A stretch of 64,000 bases of DNA from Acheta domesticus (GCA_031308135.1 JAHLJT010000631.1:175047282-175111281); one strand, 5' to 3'; positions 48,601-57,315 are shown, counted from the first letter of the stretch. Notes: generated by a model not told the origin, from the letters alone. Program-made: numbers and translations.

Positions 48601-51600
48601 CGCTTACAATAGCAAGAAAAATAAAAAACTACGACAAATGAAGCGAGGGAAATACTATCGGGAATATCTCATCCACAAACACCAACATCAAAACCAACCC
48701 AGTAACGTCCTCGTTATAGGAAATAAGAACTCCAACCCACATCAACAATAAGTAAACCGTCTAACAATTAAGCAATGACAATTAAGTAAAATCTCGGTAA
48801 ACGAATGAAGAAGACACAGGCAGTCGGTAGAGACTTAAACAAACCACATCAACAATAGCATATAAATTCAACGAAGACTAGCACAAAATAGACAACTAGA
48901 GCACTAATTAATTTACAAACAAAAATACTAAAAATACGACAATAATTAATGAAAAGGACAAAACAGGTCTCATTCGCGAAATGGAATTAAATTAAAAGCA
49001 TTATATTTTCCTGCCGGTTGCCTATCGTCTGTGACGAGTTCAAAAACATTGGGGTGAGGATTACCTCGAATAGTGAAAGGGCCTGCGAACAATGGAAAAA
49101 ACTTCGCAAACAGACCTCTCGGCGCGTCAGACGAAGCAGGTGTGCGCAGAAGCACCCTGTCCCCGACTTTGAATTCGTGCGGTCTCTTGACCATCTTCTC
49201 TCTCTTTTCAGCTGCTCTATTTAAGTTCGCGTAAACAATGCGGCACCTTTCCTCATAGTTCAATACACTGTGCGTGGCCAGGCGCTCTAAAAGAGGAAAA
49301 TCGGCTGGTGGCTTCTTTCCGAAATGTGTTTCAAAAGGAGATAGGCCCGCGCTCTCGTGAGGTACGCGATTAATCCATTTATTAATGTGGGGCAGCACTT
49401 CTGATCCAAACACCTAATAAAATATGCTCCAGAATTTCGGAGACCGAAAGGAGTGCGACACCAAACATAACTCAAACCATCGTACAAAAGTCCAGTGAAT
49501 TTCTGGTCATCGGGGTGAATTGCGATCTGCCAGTAAGAAGAAACAAAATCAATAGCTGAAAAATATTTAGCACCATGGAATTTCCCTAAAGTGACGTCAA
49601 TTGGCACGACCAAGTCGTGATCTGGAACAGTTACCTGATTTAACCTCCTAGCATCGAGACAAATACGAACTCCACCATCCTTTTTTCTTACTATTACCAG
49701 GGGATTGATATACGGCGTAGAAGCTCTTTTAATAATTCCTTCTGCAATCATGTCTGAAATCGTCTTATCTACTTCTGTCCTCAAAGCAAATGGAACAGGA
49801 TAATTTCTACATTTAAACGGTGAGCGGTCGGTAACTTGAATGCGAAAGAGAAAATCCTTAATGGGTTCTGTCGGCCGAAGAAAAATTTCAAAATTATTGA
49901 ACAACATGTCCCGTAAAGCGCTATTCTCGGCTGCTGTCAGACAGTGGTTGCGATCAATAGAGTGGGTGATACTTTCTCGTACCTCGTCCCTATTCAAATT
50001 GTTGATCCTGAATTCATCAGCAATCAATTCATTATTTTCGCCGGTGAACGGCAGTAAATACGGCGGTTCGAACCTCAACACGTTCTCTTTGAAATCGATA
50101 CAGACCTGTAACTCACGTAAGAAATCAACGCCTAAAATGAGCTCGTAAGCTAGATTTTTGATGACAAGACATGTAGCATCGAACTGAAAAACTCCGTGGC
50201 TAATAGTGACAAAGATTTGTTTAGTAATGGGATGGCTTTTCTTCCTATCCGCTCCAACGACGTAAGTTTTAAGAATGGGAAACTCGGTCAAATTTGAGTG
50301 TTCACTCTTTAATTTAAAATAGAACTGCTCCGAAACGGCTGAAACTTCACTCCCTGAATCAATTAAAATCTGGACTGGCTTGCCCTCGCACTCTGCGGCG
50401 ATGATCGGACACCTTCTTGCCCTGGCACGATCGACATCGCGATCCGCTTCCTCCTCAAATATTTCGTCAATAATAACGGTTCTCACTAGTGGCATCTCTA
50501 CAGTACTTGTATTGCGTCCCAAGCGCTAATGCCTACCTGCTCCGGACGCTTCTAATTTTCCGAGGGTCGGTTCCCTCGCCCCTCGGCGGGTGAATGTCCA
50601 TCGGGTCGTTCGTCCCGAGGTGGGCCTCGGTCGTGCTGTCCCCAGTTTCTGCCGGCGTCGCCCTCTCGACGCGGCCACCTCTGATTGTTTTGCGGTGGAG
50701 GCCTATCATTTTCTGTCTCATTATTCCCCGAAATTCGTGCCTGGTCGAATTTTCCTAATAAATCTTGGAATTCGTGGATATTTTCCAAGCGCGCGCTGTT
50801 CAGAGAATTCTGAATTCGCTCCGGGAACTGTGATGTGATGATCCAGATAAGCCGGTTATCACTAATTGAAGGATCGCACAAACGGAATGCTGCAATTTTC
50901 CCGACGGCATAATCCAGATATGATATCCCCATCTTCGGATACCACCTCTTCTCTAATAGTCGGCGCTCATACGTGAATTTGGTTTCTTCCCCCCAAAACC
51001 GTTTCAAAAATTTCTCCCTAAATTCCTCGTATGTCTCGGGAAATCGTGACATTGATAAGCTCCATTGGAGTGCGGCTCCAAACAAATACTGTTGAGCGAA
51101 TTTTGCTTTTAGCCTGTTGGGTACTGCGTTAGATAACGTAAAATAATCTTCCATGCGTCGCAAGAATTCGCACGGATGTTCGTTTTTCGCACCTGAAAAA
51201 CCGAGATTTTGCGGCGGCGATAAATGAACTCTACTTCCGTGGCCGTCTGAACATACTCCTGCGGGCGTTTGCATTTCGTCGCGCAAACCGTCGACGCTTT
51301 CTCGGATTATTTGCTTGAAATCCGCGCCCTGTTTCTGGATTGACGCCTCGGTCGTCGCTTGCAAATTTTTAATATCCCCATCAAGCCTAGCGACTTCCGC
51401 GATCACCTTCCCATCTAATCTCGCGATTTTCTTGCAATTCGCGGCGCCCTTTTTTTCAACTTCAATTACGGCGTCCTTCAATCCGTCACAAAACTCCGCG
51501 ACTTTTCCCTTAGTTTCGTCTACGACAGATTCGACATGCGCGTGCAAGCTACGCATTTTCCCTTCCTGTTCTCTAAGCTTGGCCTCTACCTGCGCCTCAC

Positions 51601-54600
51601 ACTCCGCGAGTCGAGCGTTATTTATCTCGATCGACGCATCTAGTCGTTCGGCGACGGCATCGATTCGTTTAGAAATCGCGACTGATTCCTGAGTGTAAGC
51701 GGCGATGTGCTCGTCTAAGCGTGCGGTCGCGGCACTCACCTCCGCTCTTACGCGCTCGCCTATTTGGTCGCTGATTCCGTTGAACCTTTCCGTGAAGTGC
51801 TCCGTAAGATCGGCAATCTGATTCGCCGTCTGTTCCTGGCTTTCCCCTAATTTACTGCGTAATTCAGCGAACTGATTTTCCTGCATCTCTTTATTTTCCA
51901 ATAATTTGCATTGAAGCTCAGCAAATTGACTCCCCTGAATTTTAGTAAGATTTGCCATCTGAATTTCGTGAGTTTCGGCCAATTTTGCTATCTGATTTTC
52001 CTGATTTTCGGCAAATTTTGCCATCTGATTTGCTATTACCGCCTGCATCATTGCCAACATCTCCGCCCGCTCCTGTGACGCTGATGGCTCACTCTCGTGG
52101 TCGGACATCTTGACGTTGAAACGCGCACACGATAAACACTTATCACAGTACACAACGCACAAATACAAAAAAAGCAAAAAACACAGAAAATACACAATAC
52201 ATAGCAAAATATCACCCTCGGTGAACAAATTATTACTTTGGCAATTCGCCAGTTTAATTATAGCTACTGCAGTCACGCATGCAAATTTAAGAGACTTTAC
52301 TGAGGAATCGTAAGTCGGGTCACGTGGGTTCGGGCCATAGATCTGAAATCTACCTCGACATCACAGGTTCGGCGGCACGTCGTCAGTGAATATAGCCAAA
52401 ATTGGCGACGATTAGCCTCGCCTGATTCGTCGCTTGCCACACGTTGCAAGGCGCCATTTGTAACACCCGCCCCCCGTACACACGACCACTCATCGGTGTC
52501 GGCGGTGTTAATCTCTCTCAGGGCGTGACCCGACTCACCTGTGGATTCCCGTCTGCTGCAGGTTGCCTCATGTGCTCGGCTGGAATCTATTTAGGACGCA
52601 TGCGTGACTGGGCATATTCATGCACTACACAGTAAAACGCTCTTTCATGATTTCTGATTTTAATTCAAAGCAATAAATAATCGGGTGAAGCCCCCTACAG
52701 TTCTTAATACTATCTTAACCTAACTTATAACTAGCTTAACTTAACAGTCCAACCCTTCCGGGTCATCGCACGGGCGCTCCGTTCCTCCGGGCGTCGGCAT
52801 CGGCCCGGGTGTCGGGCGGCAGGGCAACGGCGCTCCCCCCGTTTCCTGGGCCGGACGGGCAGCTGGTGGCCGCGGCGGCGGTGTCGCGGCACGCGAGCAG
52901 GCGTGCGCGGCAGGCGCAGTGCTGCACGCGGGCGGCGTACGCGACAGCGCAGCGGCGGCGGCGCGGCGCGTGGGCTGGCGCGGCGGCGACGACGGCGTGG
53001 CGGCGGCTGCGCGCGGGCGGGCGCGCGCGGCAGGCATTGACTGCGGCGGCGGCGGCCAGGAATCGCCACACCAAAGCGTCTTTTAGTGGCGGCCGGCCCT
53101 CAGGCCGCGTCCGAAAGCTTCTTCGTTCATTCGAGTATCGGCACTCACACGGTGTTCCGCCTCTCCCTTCGGCGGCACCTGAGCGGGCGGTGAGGTGGCG
53201 ACGATGCGTTGCCGGCGGCGATCTAGCGTCTCGCGGCGGTCGTTGCCATCGGACCCAACACCTCGGTCGTCGCTTACATCGGAAGGTAACACTCGCGGCC
53301 GTCGTTCGTATCGGAATGGCCGAGTCTCGCGTTCGCAGCAACCTCCCTTGCTCGCGAGATCACATGTCTCACCCCCGCCTAGTGTTCGACTATTGGCGCA
53401 GCCAAACCGCGTGATGCGCGCCGTCCAATTGCCATGGGTCCATCGACGGTTGGAACCCGATTTCGAGTGGGCGTTCACGTCACCACGATTTCCGAGAAGA
53501 CGCTGGGTGCTCTGACGCAGCGCTCGGAAATACCAGAGGTGTGGCAAACGGTCTTTGAACAAAGGGAGGCGCTCCCCCCGACGGCTGGCGGCGACCCTTC
53601 GCGCACTCAGGTAGCGGAGAAACGCACATTTTCAGCCAGCTAAGTTTTCCCGGACTCCCTGTTATATAAAAAAAATTCATCTCGCACACGCCGAAATTAG
53701 TTCGTGTGCGACCGTCCCATTACAGTATGTTTCTTTAATTTTCGTGAGTCTTATTATTATTAAGGACTTACCAGTATTAACCAAAACAATATAACAATCG
53801 GAAGAGTGAAATGGCTGTTTCCTGTCATAATTTCGTATAAAAAATCAGTAGCGATGGCACTAAACATATTTTGTTAGGCAGAGATGGAATTATCATAGAA
53901 CATTTTAAAATTATAACACGATAGAATGATGTATCATGACGGGGAAGTCTTATTCTGTAGTGCTAATGAAAGTTGGGAAAATTACAAGAAAAGTAATTCA
54001 AACATGTGCTTTTTTGGGCAATGCACTCACTCGCAAAACCCCCATTGCAGTGAAGAAAAGTGTTGTGAAGGTATTCATTATCTGATCATCATTAATTATT
54101 GTCAGATTCGTTCACGATATATTCTCGTCAATGTTTGAAACTAAAACGAGAAAAATTCTTGAAGACTGTCTTTAATTAATATTGTTAAATTTTTTTTCAA
54201 TACGAGGCATAAATAAAAAATAAAACGAGAAAACATTTTCTTTAATGAAACAGTGAAGTTTGGAAGAAAAAAAAGCAAGTTTAATAAGATTAGTAACAGA
54301 GAGGTTTGCAAAGTAAGAAACCCGATTTTTATGAAAATTGGAAAGATCCCAGAAGCCCTGGTCTAAGTGTAGAGTTAAAACGAGATTTCCAAAGAAAATG
54401 TTTTTTAAGTACAGTACATTTTTTAAGCTAGAATGATGGCTTACCTGTAACCCATAGAACTGCTGCAATAAAATTAAGTTAAATGTTCAATATTAGCCCC
54501 GGCATGTTGCAAATGTAAAATCACCTATTCGAAAACCATGTACATTACTGATTCTCTCAGAACTTGTTACGACACTTCCCTGGAATCATTATAAGGAAGT

Positions 54601-57250
54601 GTTTAAAACAACCCAGAACGAATAACTTGTGGATTTCTATAATCAATTTTCTCTGAATACTTAATTTCAAATTATCAAGCAATTAATGTAACATAGTGAA
54701 GTAAGACCGAATTAAGAGAAGAGAATATCCATAAATCCCAAATATTTTTATTACATTATAACAAGAAAATATGGTATAAATACTTTTCGCGCCCTTTCAG
54801 AGGGCCATTCTGCATAGGCCATTCCATTCCACTCAGCATGATGCTGATTCATTTGATTGTAAAGGTGAGTAGTCTATGTAAACACATGGCATGAATCATG
54901 TAGATGGTTTTGTGTATCATGTGACATACTTAGGCCCGTTGGTAAGAAAAATAAAATATTTTAGCAACATTTTTAACTTTATATTTAAAAATAAAAATGT
55001 ATCTTTACTGTGACGAATTGTAATATATCTGTCAGCTTGCTTTTATTGATTGACCTATTACATCATGGCAGTCATCAAACGGCGAATGGAAATAATCTTG
55101 GTTTCACAGAAATAAGGCGTAAGAAAAGTATTTTTACTTCAGTTCATTCACTGGAACGTACAATATTAGAATTGGAATTTATACGCTTCAACAACAAATA
55201 ATGGTTTCATAAATATACCATAATACCAATGTAAAATCAATGTTAATATACTATTTGTGGATCGAATGCACCACTAAATGATGTGATATGATGTATTTAT
55301 GTATTGGTTGTTAATACGAGTGCTAATGCGTACAAATTAGTACACTATTATTTCATAAAATCAGGAAAGCAATAAACCCACATATGTTAAATATGTTAGA
55401 TTTAGTGACGTGTCCAGGGGAGAGCAAAGGGCCATGGCCCCCTCCTCACCCAAAACTAACATTTTTTGAGTAAATATATTTAATTTGTAGAGATTCCGAA
55501 CAAATATCGCTGGTACACGGTTTCTATTTTCTCAGGGAAATAAGGAGAACTATGTAAAATATCGGTTTTCAATAAATGAAAAAGGTCATTTTCCAGCCTG
55601 TTAGTATTGTGAAAGGAGGTTTATTAAGCGTTAGTTTCATTAAATTCCAAAGATGGTTTTCAGAAAATTGCAATTATTTAATGGACATGTGCCTTTTTGT
55701 CACACTACTCAGGTCAAGGTCAAAGGTGAACATGAGACCTTTTAAAAAAAAATAAATAATTACATGCATATCGTATTCAAATAAAGTAACTTCAAGAAAC
55801 ATTTTATTCATTTCGCGCATTATTATGGCAAGAACTTCATATCTTTACTCAAGTCATATGTGCGAGTAATTGCAACCTTTAAATAACGCATTTTACCTAG
55901 TTTCAGTGTCCATTTATTCAGTTCCTAGTGCATTTAAAACCACTCTTAAGTCTTATTTCTATCCAGTGTTCTCAGAATTGTTTCACAAAAAAAATTGTAA
56001 CATCTCTCTTTTTTTCTAAGCCCACTCTTTGTTTTAAAGCAACTTCTGTCAGTTGAATAAGCAACGTCTGTCTTTTTAACTACATTTCCTCTTTTCTTTC
56101 CCAGTTCAAATTTAAATTGTTGTATGCATTTTATTAAACATTGGCTGACCCCATCCCTTTAATTCTGTTTTCTTGAAAATTAAATTTAATGAATTCGCCT
56201 ACTTAATATTCATTTTGCTTACACGAGCTTTCTTTGTGAAATAAATAGAGGATCATGAGATGGAGATGGGTCCATTTTGATAGAAAAAACTTATTTTGAT
56301 TGATGTTTTAAACATGACATGTTTTGAAATGTTTCTTAGTGGTTATCGACGTAAATAACCCTTCTGGTTCAACATTACCCCACAAAATCGAAATTTAACA
56401 ACGATGGACTTCTGTCCTTTTGTTATGAACGTCCGCATTTATTCGAAACATTGATGGCATCACATCCAAAGAAATATTCCTGTTAAAGTCATACTTTTTC
56501 TTATATCGAGCTTACTATTTTCTAATATTTTGTATTTTAAAAAACATTATTAGGGCCGATTACTTCATCTGAAATAATTTCTCGATCCGCCCTGTTTAGA
56601 AGATGTTCACACAGAAAAAAGAAGACGATCTTACGAAGCTAGAATATGTGAGAAAAAGAATGTAAAGACGAAATTAGAAAAAGTAAGAAGCTAGATTGAA
56701 GGACAGGCTAATGGGTAATTAAAATGAATTGGGGAATGGGTAATAATGGGGTAATAATGGGGAATTAAAATGAGAACGAAGACGAAAAACTGAAAGGGAA
56801 AGCACCCAGAAGAAAGGCGAAGGGGGAGGGTGGGGGTTGGGGGTGGGGGGTGACTCACCGATGAAGGCGCCGAGGCCGGAGCCCGCGAGCGCGCCGGCGT
56901 TGCTGACGACTGCGCACGCGCGCTGGCGGGGCGGGCGCGGGGGCGGGCGCGCCGCCGTGGCGGGGGCGGCGCCGGGCGGGAGCAGCGGCGCGGCGGGGAA
57001 GCGCGCGCCCAGCCCCAGGCGGCGGAAGGGCTGGTCGTGCGGGCGCAGGGTGCGCACGCCGGCCGCCGCCTGGTGCAGCTCGCACACCAGCTCGCGCGCC
57101 GTGCGGCCCGCGTACGAGCCCCTGGGGCCGGCGTAGTTGACGTGGTAGGGGTTGGCGGAGGCGCCGCGCCCGCCCGCGCGGAACACGCTGCCCTCGTCCA
57201 GCAGCACGCGCCGCAGCTGCACCACCAGCTGCGCCTTGTACGACGCCACC
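33432..57250 (-). CDS. SiaT: Sialyltransferase gene (ST6Gal type), four catalytic-domain exons, 5' end missing
   Basis: Spliced gene for a CMP-sialic acid:beta-galactoside alpha-2,6-sialyltransferase (glycosyltransferase family 29), a type II Golgi membrane enzyme that caps N-glycan galactose with sialic acid. Joining 56859-57250, 42885-43084, 41039-41213 and 33432-33673 on the minus strand gives one open frame of about 335 codons, with exon phases that match at each junction and GT-AG introns of 13774, 1671 and 7365 bp. The product has motif L ([16 protein letters not shown], then LRFNHAPT and [12 protein letters not shown]), motif S (around NPPSSGFLG), motif III (HYWE) and motif VS (HPLAAEK, the H-x4-E pattern), so the catalytic set looks complete. 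The N-terminal tail, signal anchor and stem are not seen and should lie beyond 57250. Insects usually keep one such gene, called SiaT or ST6Gal in Drosophila. The family call is firm; the exact linkage made is inferred. Confidence 0.93.
33674..38890 (-). other. SiaT third intron, distal part
   Basis: AT-rich intron sequence. It contains the poly(T) tract at 35263 and a GC-richer patch at 36790-36910 without a frame. Nothing else is recognised. Confidence 0.6.
35263..35333. repeat. Poly(T)-rich tract
   Basis: About 70 bp of T runs broken by single C residues, followed by an A run near 35331. It may be the poly(A) tail of a minus-strand retroposed sequence, as the minus strand reads A-rich, but no body is recognised beside it. 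It lies in the third SiaT intron. Confidence 0.55.
38895..38965 (-). ncRNA. Hammerhead-ribozyme-like core downstream of the Penelope relic
   Basis: Minus strand has CTGAAGA at 38952-38946, a stem-loop (GGTC near 38944 with GGCC at 38930-38927), then GAAAC at 38926-38922. A short imperfect stem capped by GAAA (CTTTG/CAGTG) leads to GTC at 38909-38907. This is the order of a type I hammerhead: CUGANGA, stem II, GAAA, stem III, NUH. Penelope-like elements are known to carry such ribozymes in their terminal repeats. This copy looks decayed, with an extra A at the base of stem II, a U-U mismatch in stem III and no convincing stem I. Confidence 0.5.
39112..39780 (-). mobile_element. Penelope-like element relic (RT thumb and GIY-YIG endonuclease)
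   Basis: Minus strand inside the third SiaT intron. Near 39740 it reads [14 protein letters not shown], then [20 protein letters not shown] at about 39600-39540, the end of a Penelope [16 protein letters not shown] near 39480-39430 starts a GIY-YIG nuclease. RLREHVYHYK follows, then [20 protein letters not shown] and [20 protein letters not shown] near 39320-39200, the nuclease C-terminal part. Stops separate the pieces. The RT core upstream is missing, so the copy is 5' truncated and dead. Confidence 0.82.
39790..41038 (-). other. SiaT third intron, donor-proximal part
   Basis: GACTCCGGGCGCGGAAGTTT near 39860 and GACTCCGGCCGCGGAAGCCT near 40857 are related short segments. 40740-40960 also repeats CAAGTCGCATTTA (40767, 40882). 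These are probably pieces of an unidentified repeat. Confidence 0.4.
41039..41213 (-). CDS. SiaT: SiaT exon: linker and first half of motif S
   Basis: A 175-bp exon between a GTTGCAG acceptor and a GTACGT donor (41038-41033). It reads [20 protein letters not shown], then [14 protein letters not shown] and NPPSSGFLG. This matches the ST6Gal region leading into motif S, which binds donor and acceptor. It starts in phase 0 and ends with the first base of a Gly codon, which the 33673 exon completes. It is GC-rich relative to the introns on both sides. Confidence 0.95.
42268..42335 (+). repeat. tRNA-like sequence
   Basis: TAGCGTTAGAGGTATAG resembles box A and GGTTCGAATAC resembles box B at tRNA-like spacing. 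It is probably the head of a decayed SINE in the second SiaT intron. Folding is not convincing enough for a tRNA gene. Confidence 0.3.
42885..43084 (-). CDS. SiaT: SiaT exon: second half of motif L
   Basis: A 200-bp exon preceded by TTTTCACAG and followed by GTATTG. It starts by completing the Asp codon split from the previous exon. It then reads [27 protein letters not shown] and a segment with [15 protein letters not shown]. This is the donor-sugar-nucleotide binding half of motif L and the following linker (WDPS) of ST6Gal enzymes. It ends in phase 0. Base composition is ordinary, in contrast to the exon at 56859. Confidence 0.95.
43215..43715 (+). repeat. tRNA-derived SINE
   Basis: Starts with a tRNA-like head: a box A-like TGGTTCAGGGTATTAACTG near 43236, a fixed phrase GTAACTGCAGTGCCTCTGAC, and a box B-like GGTTTCAGATCC at 43290-43301. 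A non-coding body follows to a decayed A-rich end (GGAAAAAAATAG) near 43710. A fragment of the same head occurs at 10121-10172. It lies in the SiaT intron right after the 43084 exon. Confidence 0.65.
43720..45427 (-). other. SiaT first intron, AT-rich part
   Basis: No feature recognised between the SINE and family Q copy C. Confidence 0.5.
45428..47042 (+). repeat. Family Q repeat, copy C (with a duplicated CTGTCCGTC segment)
   Basis: Starts AGAAAGTTATGTAATGCTGC and ends TGTAGCCCCACTAG. The segment around GTCCGTCTGTCTGTCTGTCC with the following CCTAAACCATACGTA occurs twice (near 45610 and 46285), whereas copy B has it once. The module landmarks are at about 46081, 46488 and 46797. It lies in the first SiaT intron, about 130 bp from the gypsy-like element. 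Confidence 0.8.
47168..47171. repeat. Target-site duplication GTAT, left side
   Basis: GTAT directly abuts the left LTR and is repeated at 53725-53728 after the right LTR. A 4-bp duplication is normal for Ty3/gypsy integrases and confirms both element boundaries. Confidence 0.85.
47172..48437 (-). repeat. 3' LTR of the gypsy-like element
   Basis: The downstream LTR in transcript orientation: 1266 bp and nearly identical to 52459-53724. It has one extra C near its left end and one A fewer in the A-run near 48382. The TATATAA is at about 48377-48385. A minus-strand ATTAAA near 47378 could serve as the poly(A) signal, as no AATAAA was noticed. Confidence 0.93.
48438..48452 (-). promoter_or_regulatory. 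Polypurine tract
   Basis: Directly before the 3' LTR the minus strand reads GGTGGAGGGGGTGAA. It is in the right place and has the composition to prime plus-strand DNA synthesis during reverse transcription. Confidence 0.8.
48453..48969 (-). other. Non-coding segment between integrase end and polypurine tract
   Basis: About 520 bp, A-rich on the plus strand, with no env-like or other recognisable frame. The element therefore looks env-less, although a deletion of env cannot be excluded. Confidence 0.6.
48970..49413 (-). pseudogene. C-terminal fragment of integrase
   Basis: Reads [20 protein letters not shown], then [15 protein letters not shown], the end of the integrase core where gypsy elements carry an 'H-x-S-T/A-G-x-x-P' pattern. 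It continues with [12 protein letters not shown] and LFAGPFTI, the C-terminal chromatin/DNA-binding region, and ends NLIPFRE. It is in a different frame from the upstream RT fragment and has no proper start codon. It is therefore a deletion remnant and not a separate gene. Confidence 0.85.
49404..50522 (-). pseudogene. Partial Pol: aspartic protease and N-terminal reverse transcriptase
   Basis: Protease is recognised by [15 protein letters not shown] follows, with [23 protein letters not shown], motif A in [17 protein letters not shown], and [15 protein letters not shown] as motif B. Just after this the sequence switches to integrase-end sequence, so the YxDD active-site motif, the connection and RNase H are missing. 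The frame stays open to 49287, but the part after about 49404 is out-of-frame integrase DNA. The first ATG is at 50495 (MPLVRTV). The pol frame has a TAG a few codons upstream of 50522, and gag stops at 50552, so the two do not overlap. Pol could only be made by reinitiation or by another unusual route. Confidence 0.9.
50552..52108 (-). CDS. Gag polyprotein of the gypsy-like element
   Basis: An intact 518-residue frame. I chose the ATG at 52108 ([18 protein letters not shown]), which follows a roughly 350-bp leader. The frame upstream to 52276 encodes a hydrophobic stretch unlike Gag. Residues from about 20 to 280 form a long charged coiled-coil-like segment rich in repeats such as NQIAKLAE and [11 protein letters not shown] retrotransposon Gag core follows ([15 protein letters not shown], then [13 protein letters not shown] and [15 protein letters not shown]), and the tail is basic and rich in Arg, Gly and Pro. 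There is no CCHC zinc knuckle, so the basic tail may bind RNA. Gag is the particle protein. The intact frame fits recent mobility. Confidence 0.88.
   Translation of the reverse strand: MSDHESEPSASQERAEMLAMMQAVIANQMAKFAENQENQIAKLAETHEIQMANLTKIQGSQFAELQCKLLENKEMQENQFAELRSKLGESQEQTANQIADLTEHFTERFNGISDQIGERVRAEVSAATARLDEHIAAYTQESVAISKRIDAVAERLDASIEINNARLAECEAQVEAKLREQEGKMRSLHAHVESVVDETKGKVAEFCDGLKDAVIEVEKKGAANCKKIARLDGKVIAEVARLDGDIKNLQATTEASIQKQGADFKQIIRESVDGLRDEMQTPAGVCSDGHGSRVHLSPPQNLGFSGAKNEHPCEFLRRMEDYFTLSNAVPNRLKAKFAQQYLFGAALQWSLSMSRFPETYEEFREKFLKRFWGEETKFTYERRLLEKRWYPKMGISYLDYAVGKIAAFRLCDPSISDNRLIWIITSQFPERIQNSLNSARLENIHEFQDLLGKFDQARISGNNETENDRPPPQNNQRWPRREGDAGRNWGQHDRGPPRDERPDGHSPAEGRGNRPSEN
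52439..52456 (-). promoter_or_regulatory. Primer binding site (tRNA primer)
   Basis: Two bases inside the 5' LTR the minus strand reads TGGCGCCTTGCAACGTGT. TGGCGCC is the usual start of PBS sequences that pair with a tRNA 3' end. The primer tRNA cannot be named from the sequence alone. Confidence 0.7.
52459..53724 (-). repeat. 5' LTR of the gypsy-like element
   Basis: The upstream LTR in transcript orientation: 1266 bp, TGTAA...TTACA. A TATATAA box lies near 53664-53672, only about 55 bp inside the LTR start, so U3 is very short and most of the LTR is a very GC-rich R/U5-like segment. Compared with the other LTR I see one substitution (near position 53305 here) and two single-base length differences in homopolymers. 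Long open frames in this GC-rich DNA have no recognisable protein content. Confidence 0.93.
53725..53728. repeat. Target-site duplication GTAT, right side
   Basis: Matches the GTAT at 47168-47171 across the whole element, as expected for a single integration event with no later LTR-LTR recombination. Confidence 0.85.
53729..56858 (-). other. SiaT first intron, donor side
   Basis: AT-rich and without recognised elements. A purine-rich run (56690-56850, GGGGGTTGGGGGTGGG-like on the plus strand) ends at the GTGAGT donor. Confidence 0.5.
56859..57250 (-). CDS. SiaT: SiaT exon: pre-motif region and first half of motif L
   Basis: Encodes [18 protein letters not shown], then [14 protein letters not shown], which match the region just before the catalytic core in ST6Gal enzymes, and ends in [19 protein letters not shown]. 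The 3' end is fixed by a clear donor (GTGAGT, minus strand 56858-56853). The last codon is split after its first base and is completed as Asp by the next exon. The 5' boundary is uncertain. I place it at a CGCAG acceptor ending at 57251 because the conserved sequence begins there, but the stretch before it has no pyrimidine tract. The frame stays open to about 57325 before a TGA. The exon is extremely GC-rich and includes a Pro/Ala/Arg low-complexity linker before motif L, unlike the AT-rich surroundings. Confidence 0.88.
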
Positions 57251-57315
57251 CTGCGCACCGCGCGCGCCGCGCGCCCACCACGCTCAAGCGCGCCCTGCAC
57301 GCCGCGCGCCAAAAT

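Larger units (their letters stand above)
47172..53724 (-). mobile_element. Ty3/gypsy-like LTR retrotransposon, internally deleted, young
   Basis: A complete-ended 6553-bp element on the minus strand, inside the first SiaT intron. Two 1266-bp LTRs (47172-48437 and 52459-53724) begin TGTAA and end TTACA and are flanked by a GTAT target duplication (47168-47171 and 53725-53728). Between them, in coding order, are a primer binding site, a leader, gag, protease with partial RT, a small end fragment of integrase, about 530 bp of non-coding sequence and a polypurine tract. The rest of RT, all of RNase H and the integrase zinc finger and DDE core are absent. It cannot move on its own, but the near-identical LTRs show that it inserted recently, presumably using enzymes from an intact relative. 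Confidence 0.95.

Noticed and set aside
48438..48969. env gene in the gypsy-like element
   Set aside because: No open frame of useful length and no signal peptide or membrane segment between integrase and the polypurine tract.
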